Assembly (NCBI GenBank): GCA_036381835.1
Contig: DASVCA010000061.1
Span: 1-14,179 of the forward strand
Direction of reading: 5' to 3'
From: DASULK01 sp036381835
GTDB lineage: Bacteria > Actinomycetota > Actinomycetes > Mycobacteriales > Micromonosporaceae
Length of the DNA: 14,179 nucleotides
The notes under the pieces are model-generated. The model searched no databases. It had not been told where the DNA came from and saw only the letters and a list, made by a program, of their open reading frames with translations. The translations under genes and the position numbers were made by a program. Of the stretch, positions 5,992-14,179 are shown piece by piece; position 1 is the stretch's first letter; the number at the start of each line of letters is the position of its first letter.

Positions 5992-7344
5992 TCACAGTGC
6001 CCGGGCGACGACGTCGGCGACCGCGACCCGGACCGGATCGGGGTTCGCCCAGCTCCAGTTGGGGTGGGCACGGTTGGTGAGCAGCACCAGCACCAGCCGG
6101 CGGGAGGGGTCGACGAGCAGTGATGTTCCGGTGAACCCGGTATGTCCGAAGGTTCGCCGCGATGCGAGCTTTCCCATGAACCACGGTTGGTTGAGCACCA
6201 CCCCGAGCCCGTGATCCGAGGGTCGGTTCGGTCGCTCCGGGTCGATGGCGGGCACACCGGCGTTCACGTTGGTGAGCATCCGCCGCACGGTCGCCTCGGA
6301 CAGGATCCGTTTACCGCCGTACCTGCCGCCGTCGAGCAGCATCTGACCGATCACCGCGACCTCCTCGGCGGTGCTGAAGATGCCGGCGTGTCCGGCGATC
6401 CCGCCGAGGTGGTTGGCCACGTCGTCGTGCACGACTCCGCGCAGCAGGCCCCGTGAGGAGCGGGCGTCGGTGGCGGCCAGGCGGGTGTTGCGGTCGACGG
6501 TGCCAAGCCACTTGTTCGGGTTGAAGCCGGTGTAGCGCAACCCGAGGGGGCCGGTCAGGTTGGCGCGCAGCGCCTGGTCGAGGCTCTTGCCCGTCACCTT
6601 CTCGATGATCTTGCCGAGCACCATGAGGCCGACGCTCGAATAGCGGAAGGTCTTGCCCGGTACCGCGCCGCTGACGAGCGGGGTGGCCATGACCGCGGCC
6701 CAGCGCTCGGCGTTGCTGGAGTAGCCGGTCACCTTCGCCCCGACCGGCAGCCCGCTGGTGTGCGCCAGCAGCATCGAGACGGTGATCGCGTCCTTGCCCG
6801 GGCCGTCGAACTCGGGCAGGTATTCGACGACCGGGGCGTCGAGGTCGATGCGTCCCTGGTCGACCTGCTGGAGCGCGAGGATCGCGGTGTAGACCTTGGT
6901 GATCGAAGCCAGGTCGAAGATCGAGTCGGGGCGCATCGCGACCCGCTTGTCCGCGGGTAGCAGCACCGGCCCGGCCCCGTAGCGCAGCGCTTCCCCGACG
7001 GCGATGTGCGCGGTGGTCTTCCCGCCGACCATCACCAAGGCCACCGCCCCCGCATAGGTGGGGTGGTTGGGATTCTCCGGGGTCGGTTTGAGATAGCGCT
7101 TCAGCACCTGGGTCAGCTTCGCTGCGTACGGCGCGGTGGTCGGGGATGGGCTTGCGGTGGCGGACGCGGACGGGCTCGGGGCGGAGGTGCCCGCGGCGGT
7201 GGCGGCCACCGTGGGTGCCGGTTCTGCGGGGCTCAGCCACCGTGTCGCGGACCGCTCGTCCCGGCACCCGGTCAGCGCGGCGGTGGCGGCGGCGAGTCCA
7301 AGCCCGAGTACGGCACGACGGTGCAGTGACATGCGCTGGATCAT
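5992..7344 (-). CDS. Lipoprotein serine hydrolase, beta-lactamase/PBP family
   Basis: The 450-residue protein has an N-terminal signal HRRAVLGLGLAAATAALTGC with twin arginines and a lipobox ending in Cys27, so it is probably a Tat-exported lipoprotein. A Ser/Thr/Pro/Ala-rich spacer (28-72) follows. The catalytic domain (about 76-450) carries Ser147-Ile-Thr-Lys150 (SxxK), Tyr235-Ser-Ser (the YxN position) and His401-Thr-Gly (KTG position), the class C beta-lactamase/esterase/DD-peptidase triad. The segment DDVANHLGGIAGHAGIFST (308-326) resembles the YbbE/PBP4B group linked to peptidoglycan recycling. Substrate is unknown: D,D-carboxypeptidase, esterase and true beta-lactamase are all possible, and a cell-wall role is most likely. 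I chose the ATG at 7342-7344, with GGGG just upstream; the ATG at 7330-7332 is an alternative that still keeps the signal. It is the upstream gene of a same-strand trio with the two-component system. Confidence 0.88.
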   Translation of the reverse strand: MIQRMSLHRRAVLGLGLAAATAALTGCRDERSATRWLSPAEPAPTVAATAAGTSAPSPSASATASPSPTTAPYAAKLTQVLKRYLKPTPENPNHPTYAGAVALVMVGGKTTAHIAVGEALRYGAGPVLLPADKRVAMRPDSIFDLASITKVYTAILALQQVDQGRIDLDAPVVEYLPEFDGPGKDAITVSMLLAHTSGLPVGAKVTGYSSNAERWAAVMATPLVSGAVPGKTFRYSSVGLMVLGKIIEKVTGKSLDQALRANLTGPLGLRYTGFNPNKWLGTVDRNTRLAATDARSSRGLLRGVVHDDVANHLGGIAGHAGIFSTAEEVAVIGQMLLDGGRYGGKRILSEATVRRMLTNVNAGVPAIDPERPNRPSDHGLGVVLNQPWFMGKLASRRTFGHTGFTGTSLLVDPSRRLVLVLLTNRAHPNWSWANPDPVRVAVADVVARAL

Positions 7345-7446
7345 CGCACCCCGGCCAGGCCGAGCTCCACCCGCTATGCGTGCGGCAGTGTGAGATCGGA
7401 GCGTAGTCGATGTGCCACTAACCGCAGTTTTTTGGGCCGTCAAGTA

Positions 7447-7475
7447 TTGATGTCTGTGCTGCGATCGTCTACTTT
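7447..7475 (+). promoter_or_regulatory. Candidate sigma-70-type promoter of the giant RHS gene
   Basis: TTGATG (7447-7452) and TACTTT (7470-7475) are separated by exactly 17 bases, and the start of transcription would fall near 7482, about 30 bases upstream of the ATG at 7512. Both hexamers match the housekeeping consensus well for a GC-rich genome. The surrounding 7345-7511 stretch is noticeably more AT-rich than the coding DNA and also must hold the promoter of the divergent hydrolase gene, for which I see no clear boxes. Confidence 0.5.
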
Positions 7476-7511
7476 GCTCTGACTTACATCAATGCCTGGC
7501 ACGGGGGAGTC

Positions 7512-10500
7512 ATGGGACAGCCGCATCGTTGGCGTTCGCGCGTCTTCATCACTCTGGCAGGAGAGAAGCTGGCCGGCTCGGTTCGTCGGCTTGTGATTCT
7601 CCTTGCCTTGGTGCTCGTCGGCACCATGTCTGACCTGCCCGTCCGGCCCGCCCGGCCGGTGCAGGCGGCGCCGACACTGCAGCAACCGGCACCGAAACCG
7701 AAGTGTCCCGACGAGCGGGCGGATGAGGTGTCCGCAGCGGTCGCGGCACGATTGTGCGGCGCGCGGGTCGAGATCGCCAACCGGCGTACGGAGACGACCC
7801 AGGTGTTCGCTAATCCGGACGGCACCCTCACCGAGGAGCAATCACTTGCACCGGTACGGATGCGGGTTCGCGACCAGTGGGTGCCGGTGGACCTCACCCT
7901 CCAGCGTCAGGCGGACGGTTCGATCGCACCGAAGGCTCACCCTCGTGCTCTGACCTTCTCGGGTGCCGCACCCGGCGAAGGAGAACACGAGGTGGTCTCG
8001 CTGAAGTCGGGCGCCGATCGGATGAGTCTGCTCTGGACCGGGCCTTTGCCAGAACCCGTCATCGACGGTCGCACCATCACCTATCCCGAGGTGCTGCCCG
8101 GCGTCGACCTGCGGTTCCGCGTCCACGCCACCGGGTATGAGCAGCACCTCGTCGTCAAGGATCGTGCCGGGCTGGCACATGTCCGCAAGATTCGCCTGCC
8201 CATGCGGACCGGGAAGTTGAGCGCCGTCGCAGACGGCATGGGCGGTCTGATCCTGAAGGACAAGGCCGGCAAGCCGATCGGCCGGGCGCAGACGCCGCTG
8301 ATGTGGGACGCTGAGGTCGCCCCACGTTCGCTTGAGCACGTCAACCACGCTCCGGTCGGGCTGCGGCTGGTGGACCGCAACGCCGACCGGGTCACCCTCG
8401 AGCTGACTCCCGACGTGAAGTTTCTGGCCCGGCCGGATTTGTCGTTCCCGGTGACCATCGACCCACCGACCTCACTGTCCCCGTCGTTCGACGCGTTCGT
8501 GCAGACCGGGTACACCAGTGACCAATCCGGTGCTGGCGAGCTGAAGCTCGGGTATGTCAGTGACGGCGGTACCTGGACGGCCCGGTCGTACCTGCGGTTC
8601 AACACCACCGGATTCGCGGGTAGCCGGATCATCACCGCGAAGCTGAAGTTGTGGAACTGGCACTCTTGGTCCTGCACGGCGGCCAGCTGGGAGGCGTGGC
8701 GCACCGATTACGTCGATTCCTCCGTTCGATGGACCAACCAGCCGACCGCCCGGGCAAAGGTGGGCACGTCGACCGAGACCCGCGGCTACAACTCGTCCTG
8801 CGCGGACGGCTGGGTCTATATCGAGATCGGCGGGGCGCTGCAGTACAGCGCGGACAACAGCCTGAGTACGGCGAGCGTCATGCTGCGAGCCACCTCCGAG
8901 ACGTCCAGCTCGGGTTGGAAGCGGTTCGACTCCGCGGAAGGGGCGCACCCGCCATCGGTGTCGATCACCTACAACAGCGCGCCCGGGGTGCCGTCTGCGC
9001 TCGCAGTCGCGCCCTGCTACACCTTGTGTGGCTCTGGCGCGCGGACGTCGTCGGTGCGGCCTACGTTGTCGGCGAAGATTTCCGATGCGGATGCCGGTCA
9101 AACCCTGCAAGCTGAGTTCGAAGTGCGGAACAAGGCAACGCAGGCGGTGGTGGCAACCTCCGGGCTGCGCTCCGGCAACCCGGCGTGGACGAGTGGCTCG
9201 ACCGCATCCTGGCAGGTGCCTGTTGATCTGACGAACGGCACTACCTATGAGTGGCGGGTGCGGGCCAAAGATCCTTGGACCTACGGTTCCTATACCGCGT
9301 GGACACCGTTCACGGTGGATACCGAAAAGCCGGGTGTTCCGTTCGTGTCGGCCACGATCTACTTGAACGACGGGCAGCCGCATGGTGGCGCGGAGCAGCC
9401 GGACACCTTCACCTTCAACCCGGCGGCCGGCACCACAGATCTCGCCGCGTTCGTCTACAAACTGGACTATGAGGCCTCGGCTACGACGGTGGCTGCGACC
9501 GGGACGACATCTGTGACGCTGCGTCCTCGAGACGGGCACCGTACGTTGACGGTTCAGGCGAAGGATTCCGCCGGTAACCTGTCCAGCCCGAATCTGTACG
9601 TCTTCGAAGCGGGCGAGGCCGCCTTGGCGCAGCCGCTGCCCGGGGCGACGGTTGTCAAGCGCACCAAACTGGAGATCACCACGCCCGTGGCCGGGTACAC
9701 GCGGGCGTACTTCGAGTATCGGCGTGGGCCGGGCGGGGCGACGATGGCGGTGCCGTCGGCGAACCTGACCTCGGCGACCGGCGCCCCGATCACCGCGACC
9801 GCGGCCAGCCCGGTCAGCCTCTCCGCGCTGGGCGGCTATGCCGTGTGGAACGCCACCGACACTCTGGGTCTGGTCGGCGGGGTGGTGGAGGTACGCGCCC
9901 AGCTTTACACCAGTACCGGGAACACACCCGCGTACGCCACCCCGTGGGTGCGGATCACGGTCGATTCCAGTGGGGACGGTGCCGCCACCGACGAGATCGG
10001 CCCCGGTTCGGTGAACCTGCTCACCGGCGACTACTCGTTGTCGTCGACAGATGCGGATGAGCTGGGTCTGTCGGTGTCCCGGGCGTCGTCGTCGCGTAAG
10101 CCGACCGATGGTTACCAGCCGATGGCGCAGCGGCTGACCGCCAACCAGCAGCAAATTTCTACCGATCTGACTGGGTTCACCGTGCCGTCCACCTCGGCCG
10201 CGGCTAGGTCGACAGCACGTGGGCAGGGCGAGATCACACCCGTCGACTCATTGGAGATCACCCCGGTCAGCGGTAGCGACACCTATGTGGCGGTCGGTGG
10301 TGACAACGGTGGGTTGCGGCTGGGCATGACACCCGGCAAGACGTACCGGATGACCGGTTGGATCTATGTGCCGGCCGCCACCGGATTGGTGCCCGCTCAC
10401 GCCTCGCGCGGGTTGCGGATCGTCGGCTTCTACAAGACGGGCTCGTCCTATGTCGAGGTGGCCTCGCCGATGGCCGCCTACACGGACGGGTGGCAGGAGC

Positions 10501-13500
10501 TGTCGGTGGACATGACCGTGCCGGAGGGAGCGACGGAGGCGTTCTTCCGGCTTTACAACGGCATGCAAGGCGGCTCTGGACGCAAGGTTTACTGGGACAA
10601 CCTCTCCTTCACTGAGATCGTCGCCCCGTTCGGCCCGTCCTGGAGCGGTGGGGCCACCGGCGGCGCCGCCGACGTGGACTACACCACGATCACCTTCCCC
10701 GAGCCGTCGTTGGCCCGGGTCAACACCATCGGCGGCGGCTGGATCACCTTCGCCAAGAACCCGGACGGGGTCAGCTTCACCCCGGAACCGGGTGCGGAGG
10801 GTCTGGTGCTGAGCAAGGTCGGCAGCAGCTACCGGCTGTCGGAGATCGACGGCACCACCACCGAGTTCACCCAGCAGGGTGGGCTGTGGGCGGCCACCTC
10901 CAGTTGGACCCCGGAATCGCACACCACCTCCCGCTACATCTACGACACCACCGGCAACCGGCTGCTGCTGAAAAAGCTGATCAACCCCGTTGAGCCGGGC
11001 GTGGACGACACCAACCACTGCACCACGGCGGTGCCCGTCCGCGGCTGCGAGGTCCTGGAATACGAGTACGCCACCAGCACCACCCCTGGGCTGAGCCAAA
11101 GCGTCTTCGGCGACTACACCGACCGGGTCTCGGCGGTGAAGTTGTGGACGTGGGACCCGGACACCTCGGCGGTGACCGCGACGGTGATCACCCGGTATGC
11201 GTACGACAATCTGGGGCAGCTGCGGGAGGTGTGGGACCCGCGGATCAGCCCGGCGCTGAAGACCACCTACGAGTACGCCGCTGGCCGGGTCACCAAGGTG
11301 ACCCCGCCCGGTGAACTGCCGTGGATGTTCGACTACGGCAACCCGGATGTGGACTCCGCCGCACTGCGGTGGGATCTGGACGAGGGGACCGGTACCACGG
11401 TGGCCGACTCGTCCGGCTCGGGCCGTAACGGCACCATGGCCAGTGGGGTCGGTTGGGGGCAGGGCAACGACCCGGACAACCCGGCCGACCGGGCGGCGAC
11501 GTTCACCGGGGGGACCGGCCAGCAGATCAGTGTTGCCGGTACGGCCCTGTCCAACACCTCTTCCTACACCGTCTCGGCGTGGGTGCGGCTCACCGACAAG
11601 TCGGTCAACCGCACCGCGGTATCGAAGGACGGCTCCCGCACCAGTGGCTTCTTCCTCAACTACGTCGCCGCCATCGACCTGTGGGCGTTCTCCCGGGTCA
11701 CCTCGGACAGCGACTCGGCCACCCCGATCCGGGCCACGTCGGACACGGCTCCGATCCTCGGGCAGTGGACCCATCTGGCTGGGGTCTACGACACCGCTAC
11801 CGGCAAGATGACGCTGTATGTCAACGGCGTGCCGCAGGCGACCACCGCGGCGACCGGCGGTTGGAACGCCACCGGCAACTACGTCGTCGGCCGGGCCAAG
11901 TGGGCCGGTGCCGCCACCAACATCTGGCACGGTGGCATCGACGACGTCCGCATCTACGGCAAGGCCCTCACCGCCGATCAGGTCGCCGACCTGGCCGGGG
12001 ACGAGCACCCGGGCCGGCTGCTGCGGGTGCGCCGCGCCGCCCTGCAGCAGGGCTCCACGACCGTCACCGACGGCGAGCTCGCGACCAACGTCGTCTACAA
12101 CGTGCCGCTGACCCAGGGCGCGGGCGGCCCCTACAACCTGGGGCCCGCCTCCATCGCCACCTGGGGTCAGGTCGACCTCCCCACCGACGCCACGGCCATC
12201 TTCGGCCCGGAGGACAACCCCGGTCGCAACAGCGCCACCCCGACCTCGCCCGGGCCCAGCGGCTACCCGTACGCCACGGTGCACTATCTCAGCGCCGGCG
12301 GTAAGGAGGTCAACACCGCCACCCCCGGTGGTCACATTGACACCCAGGAGTACGACCGGTTCGGCAACGTGGTCCGCACCCTGGAGGCCACCGATCGGGC
12401 CCTAGCGCTCGGACTCCTGCCGAACGCCGAGCAGTATCTGGCCGAACTCGGCCTCGCCGAGTCGGATACCGCCACTCGGGCCCTGGCCCTGTCGACCATC
12501 AACAAGTACAGCGCCGACGGCATCGATCTGATCGAAACCCTCGGTCCGACCATGACCGTGGTGCTGGAGAACGACGTCGCCGACCCCGACGGCGAAGGCT
12601 CGCTGGAGGCGATCCCTGCCGGCTCAACCGTCATCGGCCGTTCACGCACGGTCAACACGTATGACGAGGGCAAACCGGACGGCGCGATCTACCACCTGCT
12701 CACCACGGAGCGCGAGGGGATCCAGATCGTCGGATACCCCGACGCCGACGTACGGATCAGCAAGAATGGCTACGACGCCGAATACGGCGGTGTCTCCGGC
12801 TGGGTGTTGAAGACCCCGACGAAGGTGATCGCCGACGCGGGCCCGGGCGGCCGGAACCTGACTGCGTACGTGGTGTACAACGCCGCGGGCCGGGTGCTGA
12901 AGTCGTGGGGTATCGGCTCGGACGGCTCCGACGCGAGGGCCCAGGAGGTCATCTACTACACGGCCGGGCCGAACGCGCAGGACGGTGCCTGCGGTGACAG
13001 GCCCGAATGGGCGGGGGAGCCGTGCGTGACCCGGGCGGTCGGCGCGGTCACCGGGCACGATCCGGCACGGATGACCACGGAGCTGCCGGTCCGTCGGGTG
13101 GTGGAGTACACCCGCTACGGCGACGAGGCGGTGGTCACGGAGACCGCAGGCGGTAAAGCCCGGACGACCACGACCATGTACGACGCGGCGACCCGGGTGG
13201 TCAGCACGGAGATCACCTCCGATGAGGGGGTGGCGGTCGGAGCGGTCACCACGGCCTACAGCCCGACCTCTGGTGACGTCACCCAAACCACCATGAACGG
13301 TGCCACCATCATCCGCGAGTACGACCTGCTCGGCCGGCTGGCCTCCTACACGGATGCTGATGGCGGGGTGACGGTCAACGAGTTCGACCGGTTCGGCAAG
13401 CCGGCGAAGGTGTCCGACCCGACCGGGTACGCCACGTTCGCCTACGACCGAGTCGCCGAGCCACGCGGGTTGTTGACCAGCGTCACCGACAGCGTTGCCG

Positions 13501-14179
13501 GTACCTTCACCGCGAAGTACTCACCGGACGGTCAGTTGGTCGAGATGACCTATCCGGGCGGCCTGACGCGCACCGACCGGTTGGATGCCAACCGGCAGCC
13601 GGTGGAGCGGACCTACACGCGGGACTCCGACGGCACCGTCATCTACTCCGAATCGGTGGTTGAGAACACCGCCGGGCAGTGGGTGAATCACTCCTACACC
13701 GGCGGTAGCAAGAACTACTCCTATGACGGGTTGGGTCGGTTGACGAAGACCCGGCATGACAGTGCTATCACGGCTGGCTGTGTCACCCGTACCTACACGT
13801 ACGACGATCGGAGTAACCGTACGCGGAAGGCGACGTTCAATCCGGCCGCCGATGGTTCCTGTGACGAGGACGCGGCTGATGCGGAGGACGACCATACCTA
13901 CGACACCGCTGACCGGCTCACCGATGCCGGTTATGTGTACGACGCGTTCGGCCGTACGACGCAGTTGCCGGACGGGCTGACCAACACGTACTTCGCTAAC
14001 GATCTCATCCACCGGCAGCAGCTCGGTGACGCGCGGCGGACGTGGACGTTGGATCCGGCTCTCCGGTTCCGGGCGTTCACCACCGAGACGTTGGTGGACG
14101 GGGAGTGGGTCAACGCGACGTCGAAGTTGAACCACTACGGGGATGACTCCGATGAGGTGCGGTGGGTTGTCGAGGACAC
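7512..14179 (+). CDS. Giant secreted RHS/YD-repeat protein with DNRLRE and LamG domains (3' end outside window)
   Basis: One frame stays open from the ATG to the window edge, at least 2222 residues; I read it through without finding a stop. GGGGGAG lies two bases before the ATG, a tight spacing. Residues 1-53 are a long signal peptide (hydrophobic core about 27-38, cleavage near Gln-Ala-Ala). Residues 54-316 are a beta-rich N-terminal region common in actinobacterial secreted giants. Residues 325-488 resemble a DNRLRE domain. Residues 489-815 are Ig/Fn3-like. SVNLLTGDYSL (about 832-842) opens the RHS part, interrupted by a CBM-like jelly roll (910-1037) and a LamG domain (1283-1496). YD repeats follow, for example EYDRFGNVVRT, EYDLLGRLASYTD, SYDGLGRLTK and VYDAFGRTTQLPDG. 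The last residues, NHYGDDSDEVRWVVED, are what usually precedes the RHS core, so the core and a variable, possibly toxic C-terminal domain should lie just downstream. Contact-dependent competition, adhesion or carbohydrate binding are possible roles. Confidence 0.93.
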   Translation, partial: MGQPHRWRSRVFITLAGEKLAGSVRRLVILLALVLVGTMSDLPVRPARPVQAAPTLQQPAPKPKCPDERADEVSAAVAARLCGARVEIANRRTETTQVFANPDGTLTEEQSLAPVRMRVRDQWVPVDLTLQRQADGSIAPKAHPRALTFSGAAPGEGEHEVVSLKSGADRMSLLWTGPLPEPVIDGRTITYPEVLPGVDLRFRVHATGYEQHLVVKDRAGLAHVRKIRLPMRTGKLSAVADGMGGLILKDKAGKPIGRAQTPLMWDAEVAPRSLEHVNHAPVGLRLVDRNADRVTLELTPDVKFLARPDLSFPVTIDPPTSLSPSFDAFVQTGYTSDQSGAGELKLGYVSDGGTWTARSYLRFNTTGFAGSRIITAKLKLWNWHSWSCTAASWEAWRTDYVDSSVRWTNQPTARAKVGTSTETRGYNSSCADGWVYIEIGGALQYSADNSLSTASVMLRATSETSSSGWKRFDSAEGAHPPSVSITYNSAPGVPSALAVAPCYTLCGSGARTSSVRPTLSAKISDADAGQTLQAEFEVRNKATQAVVATSGLRSGNPAWTSGSTASWQVPVDLTNGTTYEWRVRAKDPWTYGSYTAWTPFTVDTEKPGVPFVSATIYLNDGQPHGGAEQPDTFTFNPAAGTTDLAAFVYKLDYEASATTVAATGTTSVTLRPRDGHRTLTVQAKDSAGNLSSPNLYVFEAGEAALAQPLPGATVVKRTKLEITTPVAGYTRAYFEYRRGPGGATMAVPSANLTSATGAPITATAASPVSLSALGGYAVWNATDTLGLVGGVVEVRAQLYTSTGNTPAYATPWVRITVDSSGDGAATDEIGPGSVNLLTGDYSLSSTDADELGLSVSRASSSRKPTDGYQPMAQRLTANQQQISTDLTGFTVPSTSAAARSTARGQGEITPVDSLEITPVSGSDTYVAVGGDNGGLRLGMTPGKTYRMTGWIYVPAATGLVPAHASRGLRIVGFYKTGSSYVEVASPMAAYTDGWQELSVDMTVPEGATEAFFRLYNGMQGGSGRKVYWDNLSFTEIVAPFGPSWSGGATGGAADVDYTTITFPEPSLARVNTIGGGWITFAKNPDGVSFTPEPGAEGLVLSKVGSSYRLSEIDGTTTEFTQQGGLWAATSSWTPESHTTSRYIYDTTGNRLLLKKLINPVEPGVDDTNHCTTAVPVRGCEVLEYEYATSTTPGLSQSVFGDYTDRVSAVKLWTWDPDTSAVTATVITRYAYDNLGQLREVWDPRISPALKTTYEYAAGRVTKVTPPGELPWMFDYGNPDVDSAALRWDLDEGTGTTVADSSGSGRNGTMASGVGWGQGNDPDNPADRAATFTGGTGQQISVAGTALSNTSSYTVSAWVRLTDKSVNRTAVSKDGSRTSGFFLNYVAAIDLWAFSRVTSDSDSATPIRATSDTAPILGQWTHLAGVYDTATGKMTLYVNGVPQATTAATGGWNATGNYVVGRAKWAGAATNIWHGGIDDVRIYGKALTADQVADLAGDEHPGRLLRVRRAALQQGSTTVTDGELATNVVYNVPLTQGAGGPYNLGPASIATWGQVDLPTDATAIFGPEDNPGRNSATPTSPGPSGYPYATVHYLSAGGKEVNTATPGGHIDTQEYDRFGNVVRTLEATDRALALGLLPNAEQYLAELGLAESDTATRALALSTINKYSADGIDLIETLGPTMTVVLENDVADPDGEGSLEAIPAGSTVIGRSRTVNTYDEGKPDGAIYHLLTTEREGIQIVGYPDADVRISKNGYDAEYGGVSGWVLKTPTKVIADAGPGGRNLTAYVVYNAAGRVLKSWGIGSDGSDARAQEVIYYTAGPNAQDGACGDRPEWAGEPCVTRAVGAVTGHDPARMTTELPVRRVVEYTRYGDEAVVTETAGGKARTTTTMYDAATRVVSTEITSDEGVAVGAVTTAYSPTSGDVTQTTMNGATIIREYDLLGRLASYTDADGGVTVNEFDRFGKPAKVSDPTGYATFAYDRVAEPRGLLTSVTDSVAGTFTAKYSPDGQLVEMTYPGGLTRTDRLDANRQPVERTYTRDSDGTVIYSESVVENTAGQWVNHSYTGGSKNYSYDGLGRLTKTRHDSAITAGCVTRTYTYDDRSNRTRKATFNPAADGSCDEDAADAEDDHTYDTADRLTDAGYVYDAFGRTTQLPDGLTNTYFANDLIHRQQLGDARRTWTLDPALRFRAFTTETLVDGEWVNATSKLNHYGDDSDEVRWVVED
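11358..11999 (+). other. LamG (concanavalin-like) domain embedded in the RHS protein
   Basis: Residues 1283-1496 of the RHS protein form a laminin-G-like jelly roll. It opens with LRWDLDEGTGTTVADSSGSG and has YTVSAWVRL, GQWTHLAGVYDTATGKMTLYVNG and GGIDDVRIYGKALTADQV, the standard landmarks in order. It sits directly after FDYGNPDVDSA and is followed by RHS-type sequence (HPGRLLRV), so it is inserted within the YD-repeat region rather than placed at an end. In known proteins LamG folds bind glycans or Ca2+; the ligand here is unknown. Confidence 0.85.

Noticed and set aside
7330..7443. N-terminal extension of the serine hydrolase to 7443
   Set aside because: The extra 33 residues look like non-coding intergenic sequence and would bury the signal peptide; the ATG at 7342-7344 or 7330-7332 gives a proper lipoprotein signal.
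8472..10154. A 560-codon open frame on the minus strand
   Set aside because: It is a shadow of the RHS gene (DNRLRE and Fn3-like part), Arg-rich and without motifs.
10248..12335. A 695-codon open frame on the minus strand
   Set aside because: It lies wholly inside the RHS gene. Its translation is low-complexity Arg/Gly/Val/Asp-rich text with no recognisable domain, a typical shadow frame in GC-rich DNA, whereas the plus strand gives clear LamG and YD motifs.
12330..14179. YD repeats as possible tandem DNA repeats or CRISPR-like units
   Set aside because: The repetition is at protein level only, degenerate and irregularly spaced; no exact DNA repeat with regular spacers is present.

Overview
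The window is very GC-rich, with strongly G/C-ending codons, GTG starts, tightly packed genes and weak Shine-Dalgarno sites. Gene content (AhpC/AhpD pair, CimA-type citramalate synthase, OmpR-type two-component system, a giant secreted RHS/LamG protein) points to a high-GC actinobacterium. A filamentous Micromonosporaceae-like organism (Micromonospora or a relative) is my best guess, but this is inferred from general gene style and no marker gene is present.

Layout. (1) 7-61: a perfect 19-bp inverted repeat just past the 3' end of ahpD. (2) 83-1170, minus strand: ahpC then ahpD, two bases apart, a peroxide-detoxifying pair. (3) 1171-1486: a divergent regulatory region. Its right half reads as a compact transcription attenuator: a 10-codon leader peptide with two adjacent, rare ATT (Ile) codons, a hairpin, and a textbook intrinsic terminator 17 bases before the cimA start codon. 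(4) 1487-3085, plus: cimA, citramalate synthase, which would feed 2-oxobutyrate into isoleucine synthesis; the Ile codons in the leader fit that product. (5) 3155-3895, plus: an exported ferritin-like DUF2202 protein with a His/Gly/Asp-rich linker. (6) 3906-7344, minus: in transcription order a Tat-type lipoprotein serine hydrolase of the beta-lactamase/PBP family, an OmpR-family response regulator and its membrane histidine kinase. The last two overlap by 11 bases. The group converges on the DUF2202 gene with only 10 bases between stop codons. (7) 7345-7511: the divergent promoter region. (8) 7512-14179, plus: one uninterrupted reading frame of at least 2222 codons that leaves the window. It encodes a secreted RHS/YD-repeat protein with a DNRLRE-type domain, Ig/Fn3-like modules, a CBM-like module and a LamG domain embedded between YD-repeat blocks. 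Its C-terminal RHS core and any toxin or immunity gene lie beyond the window.

The left half is housekeeping (oxidative stress, isoleucine synthesis). The middle is an envelope-sensing cluster. The right half is an accessory surface or secreted giant with mosaic codon usage. The most interesting signals are the Ile-type attenuator of cimA, the His-to-Gln change in the CimA metal motif, the long palindrome at the left edge, and the architecture of the giant RHS protein. I see no tRNA, rRNA, CRISPR array, insertion sequence or phage gene.
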